DNA from: Moringa oleifera
Taxonomy: Eukaryota > Streptophyta > Magnoliopsida > Brassicales > Moringaceae
Assembly: GCA_021397835.1 (NCBI GenBank)
Contig: JAJFZO010000882.1
Location: 3,538,501 to 3,602,500, forward strand
Reading direction: 5' to 3'
DNA: 64,000 bases
Shown here: in pieces, positions 35,478 through 47,990 of the stretch
How the letters are laid out: every line of letters starts with the position of its first letter
Position numbering within the stretch: position 1 is the stretch's first letter
The notes under the pieces: model-generated
Databases searched by the model: none
Seen by the model: the letters and a program-made list of their open reading frames with translations, nothing else
What the model was told of the DNA's origin: nothing
Program-made: the position numbers and the translations under genes

Positions 35478-37757
35478 AGTAGCCTGTCTGCTTAGATCTT
35501 AGTTTAAAACTTAAATTTTGTTTTCATTTGTATTTCATCTTTGGGACCCTCCTCTGATCTTAGCATTCACTTGGGAAGAGTTCTATCCTACCAAAAGTAT
35601 TTTTGCCTCTGGTATTTATGCATTCAGACTGCTGCGGTTTTTTCCTTTTGGTAAGACATGATGAACTTTAGATGGTTTATGTTTTGCACTGCATATTCAA
35701 GATAAGTTCTTGTGTGTGAATTTGGCAAAAATTTCTCAAATCTGCGATAGGTCTTGAATTCTCAGAGAATTTAGTATGCCTTGAGATGAGCATTGATGTG
35801 CTTTAGGGCTACCATATTGTTGCCTGGTAATTGCATGTTCCATTTCTATTTATCCCATCTTTATAAATCATTAATGATGTATTATCTCATATCAGGGTGT
35901 TTTTGGTCTCCAAGCTATCTGTGAAGAAAGTATTGTTTTTGCCGGAAGTCGCATCCTATCAAGCCATAGGACTCTTGCTTATGGGGTTTGGAGGGTTAGT
36001 CCTTCTAGTATTGACAGTGAGTTGCTCTGGCAACCCAATTTGTGGTAGCCCAAAAATAAAGATTTAAAAGATAAGAATTCTTATTTATTATGAATATTGA
36101 TATAATATAAATCAGATTATCAGAAAGATTAAATCAATGTGAAAACAATAAAATTTAAATTGAGATAATATAAGATTACATATTAAAAAATAATATAATT
36201 ATGAGAAGATGGTAATCTTATGCAATAATCTCTCTGACTTTCTAAACTGGGTCGGTCATATCCAGCCCTTTAAGGGTCCGGCCTTACTTTCTCATGGGCC
36301 GTCCTCACGTCGAGGCCGGATTGTCTATATTTATTGCAGACTCTTGCCGGGGAAGTGTTTGAAAAATAAAATTAACCCGCCAAACAAAAATCTGCATCAA
36401 AGTCACAGATCCTCTCTCTCTCTCCCTCTCCCAGGATATAAGGAGGAAAAGGCTTATTCCTATCAGGCTGCTCTCTGCAACTAAGACCCTTTGAGATCTC
36501 ACAGAGACACGGAGGTAATCTCTATCTTTAGTTGTTCACATTTTTCAGCTGTTTGGTTGTGGAGAAAAAGGCGAAGCGGGAAAATGTAGCTGGCTTTGTT
36601 AATGCGCCTAATGTTTGGCGGGTTATTTTCGTTGGATTGTTTATTTGACTTTTAAACCACTGTTCTGTTTCGTGATTAATTGTCCTTATGGAATTCATGG
36701 CATGGTTAATAGGGATTTTTATGGGTTATCGTTTGAGTTAGTGGAATTTACATATCTTGATAGAGCTGCTAATTGTTTCGGAATTCCCTTGTTCCATTTT
36801 GGCAAATTAACAGTGATTTTTTTTTTTCTGATTCCAGTAATTAAAACTGACGACTGGTATCTTGACCGCAAAATAGAGTTTCCATTGATAGCTCCGGCTG
36901 CTTGGTTATGGGAGTACTTATTTTACTTTCAACAGGAAGGAAAATTGCTCTTAGTAAACTGATCCAAGCTGGGACTTGCTTGTGATGTAGACCTAGTCCT
37001 TGGCTCTGGTTATCTTTACCTGAATTGGTTTTGAGTATCCAGTACAATAGCCGAGGTCAGCTTTCATGGTCAATTCTGAATAGGCAGTGTGTCCATTTGC
37101 TTGTGCAGAAATCCTTTTGGCTTAGAATGAGGTCTTAAAAGAAAGTTCCGGCTATTTTTGGTTTTCCCTCATAATATGGGTGCTGACTCACTTCTTCCAA
37201 TGGAGAAATATTCTGTATGCAGAGAACATATTTATTCTCATTCCATGAAAATCTTGCTGTGATTATAGATAGAAATTTCGGATGCTGTCATATTTCCCAC
37301 TTTGAAAACAAAAATTATATTTGAGGATATTGCCTTAATTGTATAGCCCGCGGTAAAATATTTTTTTATGAGATTTTTTGTCACAACAAACATGGAATCT
37401 GTTTTTGTAGTTGGAGCATGTGAAGTTTAGCCATCAAATACTTGGTTGTTGGAAAGGAGCAAACTCTGTAATCCACAAACAGACTTGTTAGTGAGGTTTG
37501 TATAACAATAGATGAAATTAGAATGAGTAAACCCACCTCTTTGCCTGTGAACATCAGGGAGAAACTCATTTTCTGGATTATTGTCATGGAATGATGTTTT
37601 CATGCTGTTTCTTTTAGAAGGTTATACTTAACTTAGAAGTGACTTGCTAATTCCCAGTTATCCAGCCCCTCGAGCACTATGTTATTTGTTGAAACACCAA
37701 GCTGATGATATATAAGTAACTCTTGCCTTGTTGCTTTTTCATTCTCAAGTTCCAGAG
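35478..37757 (+). other. eL31 3' flank; COM1 promoter, leader exon and leader intron
   Basis: About 35478-36050 is the eL31 3' region. About 36060-36200 is AT-rich. About 36230-36320 is GC-richer, with GGGCC motifs. A likely non-coding first exon of COM1 ends at GAG|GTAATC near 36513, with a leader intron of about 1.2 kb reaching an acceptor within 10 bases of the ATG (TCAAG at 37750 or TTCCAG at 37755). No other gene is seen. Confidence 0.4.
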
Positions 37758-40018
37758 ATGGAGGGTCACCTTCAGAACTCTCCCAAGCTAGTGTCTACGA
37801 ATGATAGTGTTGAAGAAAAGTATGTGTCTGGTCTTAGTACCATACTAGTTGCTACAATCCAGGAAGCAAAGGATAGGATTTCTCAGATAGAGTACATTTT
37901 TTGCAGCCAGCTCTTCCCAAATTTCCAATCAAAATCTAAAAGCTTGCAGAAACTTTACTCTGAGGCCCAGAAAGTAGCAGAAGATGCATGGAAGGGAAAG
38001 GAAAAAAATCTGTTATGCCAAGTAGAGAAACTTCAACATGAGAATGAACAGATCCTGAATGAGAATAAGTCCTTAAAACTGGAGAAGAGAAACAAATTGG
38101 AGGAACACAGAGAAAACAAAAACCTACTACTTGTCCAGTCAAGAGGCCAACAAGAGAAGATTTATGACCTAGAACGTGAGCTTATGCGCAAGTCCAAGGA
38201 AATCGATGAGGGAATGGAATTGCAGAATAAATTACTTCAGGTGATTCAAGAAAAAGCTTCTGAGACAGTGAATAAGGACAAACAATTAAAAAAAAATCTA
38301 GCAGAGACAAACATGCTTCTTGCTGAAGTGAAGAGATTGGAGAATAAAGTTGATGAGCTTCAACATCAGGTTACAGAGAGGACAGAAAACCTAACTAGGC
38401 AAAAAGAATTGACAGAAAAATTTGTGCAAAGGACTGAATATCTAATGTCGATGGTGGGAGATAGTGAACAACAGTTAAAGGATCGGGAAAGAGAGAAAGA
38501 AAAACTAACCACCAAATTGGAATGTGCGGAGGAAATTGTGGCTGGACTCAAAGAGCAGCTGAGGAAAAAGACTGAAGAAATCAATGATGGAAGAAATGCG
38601 CAGGAAAAGTTGCTTCAAAAAATTGACTTGACTGACTCTGAAATGTTAAAGAATAAACAGCAGCTGGACGAGGATAGGAAGGAAAAGAATCTGCTTCTAG
38701 CTAAAGTAAAATGTTTGGAGGAGAATGTTACTGAGCTGCAGTTGAAGCTCAAAGAAAGGAGCAATGAGGGGGATTCAGATGAAAATTTAAGGCAACAACT
38801 TGAATCAAAAACCTCTGAGTTATTGACAGAGAAAAAGAAGAAAAGGGAGCTTATTGATGCTTACAAGAGCCTGAAATCTCAATACAACTTCCTCTGTGCA
38901 AAGATTGGCCTTACAACGGAGAATATGCTTTGTGCAAACAAATCAGTGGATGAAAGTGATTCATCAAGGCATTACCAGGACCCGGTAACTTCACCTGGTA
39001 TGTTTTTTCACCTTGCATATATGCACACAGCACATGCACATATAAATACACATATATTTTAGTTTTGGTGCATGACATCAAAACTTTTGTTTCATTATGC
39101 TATCCTGGTGGCTATGTTTTTGCTCGACGGTTTTAACTATTATTGATTTTTAAAGGCTGTTACTTCAGATTGAGGTCTGACATTGCTATATTGTTGTCCT
39201 TGTTTTCAATTGATAGAGACACTAAGTTGGCTAGAATTTTAAAGGGGATAGTATCCACTGATCCACTGCCATACTCAGTCTTTACCGTTTTTCTATTGCT
39301 TTTTGTCATAGACCTCCAAAGCAATCCAGATACTTCTATGGTGGCTTTTGATGCCAAAAGGGTGAAGGATGGCTTTATCTTCAGGGATAAATGGGAAGAA
39401 AAGAAAATAATCAAATCAGTTCAGACATCTAGCTCTTGCTCACCTATTTCCAGGCCCCTGATAGCACAAAAATGTCCATCTACAGTAAAATCCCTTCCAA
39501 CCGCTGGTACAAAGCGGTCTGCTTCTTGTTGGAGAGATACCAGGTCCCATCAATTCCAAGGTGGTCTGGATCCTCATGATGATTTCTTGAATACTCCCTT
39601 GGAGAGCATCAGAGAAAACTTGAACAAAGCCATGAGAGAAAAACCCAAAGATCATCCAGTCACGGGTCTCAAAGATATAAAGCCTGATTGTTCGGATGAT
39701 GAAACACAGGATATGAATGTTAATCCTGGCCCACAGGAACACCAGATTCAAGTTGCATCTACTAGTAAAAGAGCTTTCAAGTATGTGGAACCAGTAAGAA
39801 AGAAAGCAGAGCGGGAAAATTTGAAAGGAGTTGAATGCAAGCAGTGCAAGAAATTCTATGATGCTGTCCTTCCAAATAATGGAGGTAAGGATAGTGACAG
39901 TAGCAAGGGAAACTTCCGCTGTGAGCATCATGATGGTGTTTCCAGGCATCGGTATAAATATGTCCCTCCTTTGACTCCTGAAGGCTTTTGGAACATTGGA
40001 TTTGAATCTGAGATGTGA
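37758..40018 (+). CDS. COM1: COM1/SAE2/CtIP-like DNA end-resection protein (GR1)
   Basis: Two coding exons, 37758-38997 and 39312-40018, give 648 aa. Residues 1-60 form a helical N-terminus, and about 75-390 is a long coiled coil rich in Glu, Lys and Leu. The C-terminal 82 residues are the Sae2/CtIP domain: CKQC (589-592), a Cys/His-containing loop, and RHRYKYVPPLTPEGFW starting at residue 625, matching the CxxC and RHR motifs. COM1 works with MRE11-RAD50-NBS1 to start resection of double-strand breaks and to remove SPO11 in meiosis; the plant gene was first described as gamma-response 1. The start is the first ATG after the leader acceptor. The intron has a strong pyrimidine tract before TCATAG. 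Reading through the donor would stop at 39062. Confidence 0.92.
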
Positions 40019-43000
40019 TATTTTGGAGCTTAAACCAGTTTTATTTTAATGTTTGGTAGCTCTAGGATTAGCAATAAAAATTGGAGTAATAGCACTCTTT
40101 GGCCACTAAAAATAGTCATCATTCATGAATTTCAAGAATGACTCATCATAACAAATACTTGCTGTGTTGAACCTACAATATGTTAATTATTACTTCATAA
40201 TTTATATCTTATAAACTCATTACTTTGGATATTATACTATTTTTCAGGAAACAAAGTTTCCTAGATGTTAGAACTTGATTAGATGTTTCAGAAGCTGATG
40301 AAACTTGCAGGATGGTCTAGGCTTTCCTTTGTGGCTAGAACCTTACACATTTGTATGACTGATCAAGATCTTATTTCCAATAGTTGGCAGGTGATATGTT
40401 GTCTGCGAAGACACATGCATGATTGCAATTGCCTATTTTTCTTTACTTATTTAAAGATATAATAGCTACCTTACCATTTTTCCTGCTTTATTATCTTTGC
40501 TTATCATCATTTCTCCACGAGTGTCTGCTCAAACACATTGCATCACTTCTATTTGTTGTTTAAGAAGTTACGTCCTCCATGGAGTCAGGTTTCCTATTCT
40601 TGCATTCTGTTTAAGTCTGAGATATTGTTTGCATGTTCCCCTGAGATCAATCCATTTTATTGTGCCTTACCTCAATTTTTGAATGGGTTCCATCTGAGAC
40701 TGGATATGAAGTTGTAAAAAAATGAGTTAGAGTTTCTATATTTGAGTTGACTGGTGGTTTAGACTAGGTATTGAAGGATGGTCTCAGCAAAATCTCCAGT
40801 GAACTTAACAGAGTTTTAACCTTGAATATTTAAGTCCAGTCTGGATCTTGAGCCCACAAAATGGGAGGACTTTGTGCTTTGCTTATTCAACTGGTCTAGC
40901 CCATACTGGACATGTTTCTGTTGCTTGAAATATAAGCATTCCATTGCCACAGCAATTGTTGCATCTGATTTCTTTGCATTGAGACTAATGCTGCCGTTGG
41001 TACTCTTGCCTACTGCTTTTAATAAGATTATTGATGTGAGCATTTTCTATGTATAATGTCTTAATGAAAGCTGGTAATATCAATTTTAGTTCATATTACT
41101 AGCTTCTCTTCAGTTGCAACTCCTGGCTGCCATAAGTTTCCCTGGAAATTGGCTTCTTAATTGATATTAGTGAGTACTGCCATGCTTGTCCCTTTGCTTG
41201 CTTTTCTTCGCACACATCATCATCAGGAAGTTTGTTTTTTAAACATGTTTAGGGAAGTTTATCTGCTACGCATACTTATCATATTGATTTTGTACAATGG
41301 AAAGAAAATTATGTAAAAACTGAGGCAGGTTAGGCTCTGAGCCAGAAGAGCAAAGAAACAAAAACGGGTGAACAGAAAGCACGATCATGTATTGTAGAGA
41401 AGATGCTCATGTTGCTGTATTTGTGGAGCACCATTGGCCAAACTACACACCCTCAAGGTCTGTTTTCTTTTCCTATTTTTCAGCTGAATTATGAATTTAT
41501 ATCCACATGAGCTTCCATAAAATCTGCATCATAATTAATTTGATTTATGAATGAAAGATTTATCTCTCGAAATATTGAAATTAACGATTGAAAAAATCTC
41601 CCGAAATCCTCAAATTAGTGACCAAAACAAATCTCAAGAGACCCTCTGAAAATTTGAATCCTTTATTTGATTCCATGAACAAGGCCTATGTCGGGAAGAC
41701 TAGGAAGCGAATTTCTTACTATTGAGCCAGTGACTCCATAGAATTTGACTAGATCCGGTTTTGGGAGACGTAGGCAACTGCGTGAATGTTAGCATAGCTA
41801 TAGCTTCCTTCGCTTGCTTAAGCTCATGGTTATTGTTGGTGTCAGTGAAGTGGGCCAACGCCTTAGGTTAAGTGCGGAAGTGGGCCCACTATTTTACTAA
41901 TAAAAGGTAAACATGCATGGCTGGATTCAGACTTTGACGTCCGCTTCATTGCCCACTGCGTTCTGTCCAACGCAGCATAAATGCTAAGAAGAAAACTGAT
42001 GTCCCAAATTGAATGCTCACAGGATTCACGGGTCGGGCTCCGTAAACTAAACATCATCTACATCCATACAATAAAGTCGGTCCTTATTAAAAAACAAGTG
42101 CATCAATAATTGATCATATCATATTTTTTTAATATAATGTTAATTTAATTTGTCATATTTATTTCTACTGCTTTCTGTAGAATTATTTTTTTATAAATAT
42201 TTATTACGTTTGTATCATAAGCAGTTCAGTTCTTCTGACTTGTAAATCAAGTTTTGAGTTTGAGTCTTATTGTTACTTTTACAATCTGATTTTCCAGCTC
42301 TTATAAAATAACAATAATATTATTATTACTTATTATTACTATTATTATTATTATTGTTGTCAGCCTTACAGTGTTTACAATTTTGCCTATGTTTTCAGGT
42401 AAAGTGTAACAGTGTTTGATGTAATCATTGTGTTAGATAATATATGCATAATTTTTTATATATTTCACTCGGAAAGAACCTGCACTTTTTCTTTCTTTAG
42501 CTAGCCAAATTACAGAAAGGCCCTCCAGTGGATATCAGCATCTAAATCCGACAAAAACATTCGAGTAAGCTACGCAAGCTTTCTTCTTCCCCATTTCCGA
42601 ATCTTTTCCTGAAGTTTATGCTGCTGAATTAGGTTTATCACGTGCGTGGTCTCCCCTCTCTTTGTCCTTTTAAGTCTTCTAAATATAATTTTTTTTAAAA
42701 AAACTTGTAAATGAAAAATGAAAAGTAGCACCAAGAATCTTATCAGATCAGCTCACTGTATATTATATTAAAAAAATGTAGAAAGCCATCTTAATTCTTA
42801 TCCCATTAACCTTGACGAATCTCTGTCTAGCGTACTCTGTTCGTTCACGTGCATGTGAGGGCCATCCATCACTGACTCCCAATCTCTGCCGATTTCAACT
42901 TCAAAACTATCTTCCAAGTATACATAATGAACGCAAAACCTTCAAAAATAAGTTAAGAAAAGAGTGCATATGAATTGATGTAAGATAAACACACTTAGAT

Positions 43001-43092
43001 CCCAGTTTCTTACAAGCAACTTAGTAACTAGGAGCAATAATCCGATATTCTGGCAACTGGTGCTGTCTGTCGGTAGAGGTATTATTAGTTTA
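40019..43092. other. Intergenic
   Basis: The 3' flank of COM1, then sequence of normal composition to about 41900 with only short ORFs, then AT-rich DNA to about 42480 containing a tRNA-like fragment and a TTA repeat. A TGGGCCCA lies near 41872-41879. I see no supported gene. Confidence 0.45.
42215..42356 (+). repeat. Possible tRNA-derived SINE fragment plus (TTA)n
   Basis: About 42219-42270 resembles a decayed tRNA-type promoter: an AGCAGTTCAGTTC A-box-like word, a TTCTGACTTGTAAATCA anticodon-arm-like word and GAGTTTGAGTC in place of the B-box GGTTCGAATCC. A TTA/ATT microsatellite follows at about 42316-42356. It cannot be a functional tRNA. A SINE head is the best guess. Confidence 0.35.
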
Positions 43093-44196
43093 TCAGCAAA
43101 CCCTTAATGGGTTGCCGCAGAGGCAGTCGTTGTTAGTGAACGACGATGCTTCGAGGTGGTCGAACGGAGACCCTACAGGAATGGGCCCGCAGAGGTGATT
43201 GTGGCTCAAGTCTAAGTGTCCGATGAACTTGGCGGAAGATAATGTGCCTGGTACCGGACCTTTTAAGTTGTTGTACGACAAATCAAGTGCCATGAAGTAT
43301 GATTTCGGGCCAAAAACGTCTGGTATGTTTCCCTCCAGGCTGTTTCGGCTCAAGTTCAGGATGCCCAGACCGGTGTTGCCTAACAATGTGCTCGGTATTT
43401 GACCGGAGAGCTGGTTTCCGTCCAAGTCTAGAGTGGAGAGAACTCGCATGTTGCCTATTTTGTCTGGTATTGTGCCGCAGATCTGGTTATTGGAAAGATC
43501 CAAATCTGCGAGCCTGTACATGTTGGCGATCGAACTGGGGATTGACCCGGCGAGTTGGTTGCGGCTCAGCAAGGCTCGACTTAGCATCCTGAGCTTGCCG
43601 AAATCGCTGGGAATTTCACCGGTGAGCTTGTTGTTGCTCAAATCTAGGTGCCTAAGATCCTGGAGACACACCAGCGAATCTGGGATCTCTCCGGAGATCT
43701 CGTTGTCGGCAAGGTTGAGAACAGTGAGTTTTTGGAGGCTACCGATTTCTTGCGGGATCTGGCCGGTGATTTTGTTACCCACGAGGTCGAAGACGCGGAG
43801 GGAGGAAAGTGAGGTCACACATTGTGGGATCTCGCCGGATATTCCCTTCCAGTCGGCGATAACAAGAGTCGAGAGACTGTTAAGCTGGCAAATAGCTGGG
43901 TTGATGGAACCAGTCATGAAACCAGACCGGCCAGCCTTTTCGAAGATCGGATCCTCAGACTCTCCCCGGAGAGATATGTCAGTGACCCGGCGACTCGTTG
44001 GGTCGCAGCTGATACCGTACCAACCCTGGCAACAGTCAGTCCCATCTGTCCACGTGTTGAAGATGCCCAGGTATGGTTCCCTCAGAGAGGACTTGAACGC
44101 CAGCAGCGCTGCGCGGTCCCCCGGCGTGCAGCTGTACACAACGGAGACAGCCGAAAAGAAGATGACCGTACACAACCAGGTAAATACTATCCTCAT
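43093..44196 (-). CDS. DRT100-like leucine-rich repeat protein
   Basis: This intronless gene encodes 367 aa, close to Arabidopsis DRT100 in length and composition. Residues 1-22 are a signal peptide. An LRR N-terminal cap follows (CTPGDRAALLAFKSSL, with a paired-Cys DCCQGWYGISC). About nine to ten plant-type LRRs carry the xxxLxLxxNxxxGxIPxx pattern, such as LDLSNNKLTGEIPSDFG, and a C-terminal cap ends CLCGNPLRVC. There is no transmembrane segment or kinase, so the product is probably secreted to the wall; polygalacturonase-inhibiting proteins share this layout. DRT100 was named because its cDNA partly rescued repair-deficient bacteria; a direct DNA-repair role for a secreted LRR protein is doubtful. 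A CT-rich leader and TATA box lie upstream. Confidence 0.93.
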   Translation of the reverse strand: MRIVFTWLCTVIFFSAVSVVYSCTPGDRAALLAFKSSLREPYLGIFNTWTDGTDCCQGWYGISCDPTSRRVTDISLRGESEDPIFEKAGRSGFMTGSINPAICQLNSLSTLVIADWKGISGEIPQCVTSLSSLRVFDLVGNKITGQIPQEIGSLQKLTVLNLADNEISGEIPDSLVCLQDLRHLDLSNNKLTGEIPSDFGKLRMLSRALLSRNQLAGSIPSSIANMYRLADLDLSNNQICGTIPDKIGNMRVLSTLDLDGNQLSGQIPSTLLGNTGLGILNLSRNSLEGNIPDVFGPKSYFMALDLSYNNLKGPVPGTLSSAKFIGHLDLSHNHLCGPIPVGSPFDHLEASSFTNNDCLCGNPLRVC

Positions 44197-44201
44197 CTTG
44201 C

Positions 44202-44217
44202 CTCTCTCTCTCTCTCT
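44202..44217. repeat. (CT)n run in DRT100-like leader
   Basis: A short CT run directly upstream of the start codon on the minus strand (GA on the coding strand), followed by further CT-rich and TATA-rich sequence. Confidence 0.8.
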
Positions 44218-44380
44218 GTGTTTCTCTCTGTCTATATCTATATATTAGCTGAAGAATCTTACTTGGGCATTGGGTGTTTGAGCTTCCTCTAACTGCCACC
44301 TCCCTGTGTGTTTTGTGTGCTTAAGAGAGTGTTAATGGCAAGAGGAGAGAGATTTGAAGCTGAGAGAGTTCAGGTTAGGT

Positions 44381-44388
44381 TATATATA
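44381..44388 (-). promoter_or_regulatory. TATA box of DRT100-like gene
   Basis: TATATATA on both strands about 185 bases upstream of the start codon, in a position suited to a leader of roughly 150 bases. Confidence 0.5.
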
Positions 44389-44399
44389 GAGAGACACCT

Positions 44400-47300
44400 T
44401 AAGACGACCAAGACCTTTGCCCCCACACCCTGTAAATCACTTATTTAAGAGACGTTAATCTGATTTTTGCACATGCAGACGACCGAGACATTCTTAAAAG
44501 CCTCTTTATTTTATTTATTTATTAAATTCATTTTCTAGGTATTTTATGTAACTTTTATTAAGGCCTTCTTTTGGTTTTTTGGGCCATCAATTTTGTTTAT
44601 TAAAAAGTTACATTATTGAATAATTTTTACCCTTCTTTATAAAATATAATATGAATAAAAATTTTCCATTCATTTGAATTTTATCAAAATGTTTTTTTGT
44701 TGTATTGAAATAACGTGAAGTATTTTAATTTTAATATTAATCATTATCAGCATATACTATGACACCACCTTATTTTTTAGAGACATGAAATATTTTAAAA
44801 TTAGAATGTATTTAAATTTTATTTTTGATATTAATCATTATCAGCATAATTTTGATTTATAGAATATAAATTGTAAATATGGAGAAAGCGGCTGCGCCCA
44901 AAAGACCCACCATTATCTCTTTACTGTTAAAATCTTCATGTTAATAATTGAAAATCTCTTTTGCTTTTATTGTCCAAGTTGGTTGATATGATTTTCATTT
45001 TTGTGAGAAGTAAAGTAGATATTGCCAAACTTGTGACACCGATTACAAAATCGGACCCCATGATTACCTTTAAATTGGTTCTCAAGTACCCAAATCTTTC
45101 TACCAAAAACATTATGTCCAAACTATCATTAACCCATTCCGCTTTCCTTAGAATTAATGAATTCATGACGGAATAAATGATTATTGTGAATTTTGAAATT
45201 GATCCTTAAGATATGGTTTTTCATGGGTAAAATACTTTTCATATTATTAATTTATATTTTAGTTGTCATAGATTTTTAAGCATATATCAATCATGCTATC
45301 CGTGAAAATTTTGAACATTCAAGACATTGTCAATTAAATATATGATCCATTATAGAAGATCATTGTGATATAAAAGGTTAATTTTTAAGGGAATCAAGTG
45401 ACATGAATTTTGTTTTGAGTTTTTTAATAAATAAATAATTTTTAAATAATTTGCAAAATTAAAAATTAAAAATAAATAAAATTTTAATTATTAGTTTTAT
45501 TAAACTATCATCATTATAATTTCTTTAAACTTAATGTAGTTCATGTCAATAAAAAAATTTTAATTTTTTTTTTGTGAAATCATGAAATCAATGAATAGCT
45601 TTATTTAAGATTAAGATTAAATGTAAAAGCCACAATTTTGACTAAGTTAATTGTTTAGAGTTTTATTAAAATTATAATTATTAACTAGAAATTTCGATAT
45701 TTTAATAAAAATAAATATTTTAAATATTATTTAAATAATTTTGTCATAATAAAGTGAAATAATTCTGTTAATTTATTATATCTTTTCTTACATGCATATA
45801 TAAAAAGAACTCAGTTTTCTGTCTTTTTCTTTTTATTTTTGAAACCTCTCCAGCTCATGGGCTTATGATTTGCGCTTGTGGGGCCCATGACAGTTGTGAA
45901 CTAAATGAGTGAAAATGACGGGGTTTAGAGGACAACCCAATTGGCTAGCTATTCATATAATGTAATAAATATTGTATGTATTGCCGCACAAAATTTTCTA
46001 TTAAATAGTTCTCATTTTTAATTGTGCAGTTGGGAATTTACTTGGAACATGATCATAAATTCATATCTATTACTTCATGTCTGGATAATGTTATTCTTGT
46101 CACTATTTAATTTTCTCATTTTTTTTCCTTATAATTATTTAATTGATGCCCGATATTATTTTATTGATATTATAAAAAATTAAAATAATAACGATCAAAT
46201 TGGGGAAAAAAAAGTAGAGTGCCCACCATAAGCAGCTTGCATGGATGTTATTTGATTTTTACTTAAAAGGCGAAACTTTTTGCACTTTCTTTCTAGGACT
46301 GCCTATACAATTGTCCCTCAATAGTTGTCTATTTTAAAGATATTTTATAGAATTAATATGTAATTTTTTTAATTTTAAAAAATTAGTAAAAATCAAATTA
46401 ATAAAAAATATGATTTTTTATGATACATTTTTTTAACAATTATGTAATTATAAGTATATAAAAATAAAAAAATTACTAATTAATACAATAATTTCTAGAT
46501 GATGTAGAGTAAAAGCTAAAATACTTATCATCGTTCACAATTATTTCTTATATGTTTGAAAGAAAAAGAAAAAAAATTAAATCATATCAAAGAAAAAGAT
46601 AATTATTAGCATATAGTGCAATGGGAAAAAAGTTGACAACAGTTAAAGCTAAATCTCTCTTCAACTGCTTAATTATTAGCATTTGCAAGCCACTATTGAT
46701 AGTTATTGTTATTGCAAATAAATATTGATGCTTATCGAAGGTGAAAATGCAAAGCATGTGGGGGCTATCATTGAGGTTTTGAGATCAAACGGTTTGCAAG
46801 GTGACACATGGCATAATCTAAACCACAGATAGTCCAAAAATCAAAAAGATTAATCAGATTTGATGAGGTAACATGAGATTGTGTTGTCTTCATTACAACA
46901 TGATTCAAAGTCTTCACATGGGCATGAGGCCTTGAATTGATAACCTTTAAGAAACAGAGGCATGAGATCTTGGTTTGGTTGCTAATTGTCGGTCCATACA
47001 GTTACTCTGTAGTGTACATTTAATCATTCAATACATTGGTGGCAAACACCCATTAATGAAAGCTCAAGGATGCACATGCATGCACATAATTTATGACCCA
47101 ACTTCCTCAAGTTTGATTAATATGGACCGAAGAATCTAATTTTCAAACGGGAGAATCATGTTCTTCAACATGTAAAAGTTATCGATTAAGAAAATCTTTC
47201 CATGATTATGAAGAAATTCAAAAGCTGATCTTGATCTTAGCCTACAGATCCATACTTGCTTAATAAAACCTGTAACAAAAAAAAAAAAAGAAATTTCAGA

Positions 47301-47990
47301 AATTTGAAGAGGGAGAAATTACCTAGCTTGGTTGAGTTGAATAAGTTCAGGTGGTCTTGGTTGTGGATCAGTCTTCTTAGGATCAGAGCAGGCGTCAAGC
47401 CAAGAAAATGCTCTTCACTGGTCCTGTTAAACTTGACTAGTCAATTGAGATATGAGCCTGGTGATGCGTAACTTTAGTCTTTCACCTACTCTGTCATTAG
47501 AGAACATAACAGATCTAAAACATCCAGACAAGGCATGTTAAAATCAAGACATAGTCCTCTGGATGTGTAGAGACAGAGAGCTGACAGATCAATCCAAGCT
47601 GTATAGAGGACCACAATGGCACCCAGTCCCAATGAGTTAATGGCAATGTCTGAAGAGATTACATACCATAATCACCTGCCTTTAATGAAAGTCATCTCTG
47701 TTCATCTATCCCAGGTTCAACTTTCATCTCCTGTAATCTGTCAACAACTTTCACAAGACCATCTCACAAGATTTAGTCAAGGACAATTTTCAGTGTCCAA
47801 CAAAAACAACTTCATGCAAGTTTCTGAGAAGAGTAAAACAAGCACTCAAATATTTAACCTGTCTTTAATTTCGGACAAATTTTCTAGACCTGTATATAAA
47901 CTAAATGATTCCTTCTCTCCTAGTCAGTCTCAAGAGTTCTATTCTTGCTCTGATACATTCAACATTGCACAAGCCGGTGATACAATTGGA
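44400..47990. other. AT-rich intergenic DNA
   Basis: Mostly AT-rich. An imperfect tandem duplication of about 94 bases lies at about 44718-44849, with a 21-base identical word at 44734-44754 and 44828-44848. About 46740-47990 is of normal composition. It includes the 3' UTR of the TrmL-type gene and a plus-strand 134-codon ORF at 47616-48020, treated under findings. No gene is firmly supported. Confidence 0.45.

Noticed and set aside
39143..39311. Extra COM1 exon before 39312
   Set aside because: The frame is open, but it would insert a very hydrophobic stretch into a soluble repair protein. The acceptor at 39311 has a strong pyrimidine tract and correct phase without it.
40874..41056. 60-codon ORF downstream of COM1 with membrane-like composition
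   Set aside because: There are no flanking exons, no promoter and no recognisable family, and it is short enough for chance.
47319..47415. Minus-strand open stretch ending PPELIQLNQAR and stop
   Set aside because: Only about 30 codons, with no start codon or convincing acceptor. It is interesting in composition but too short to support.
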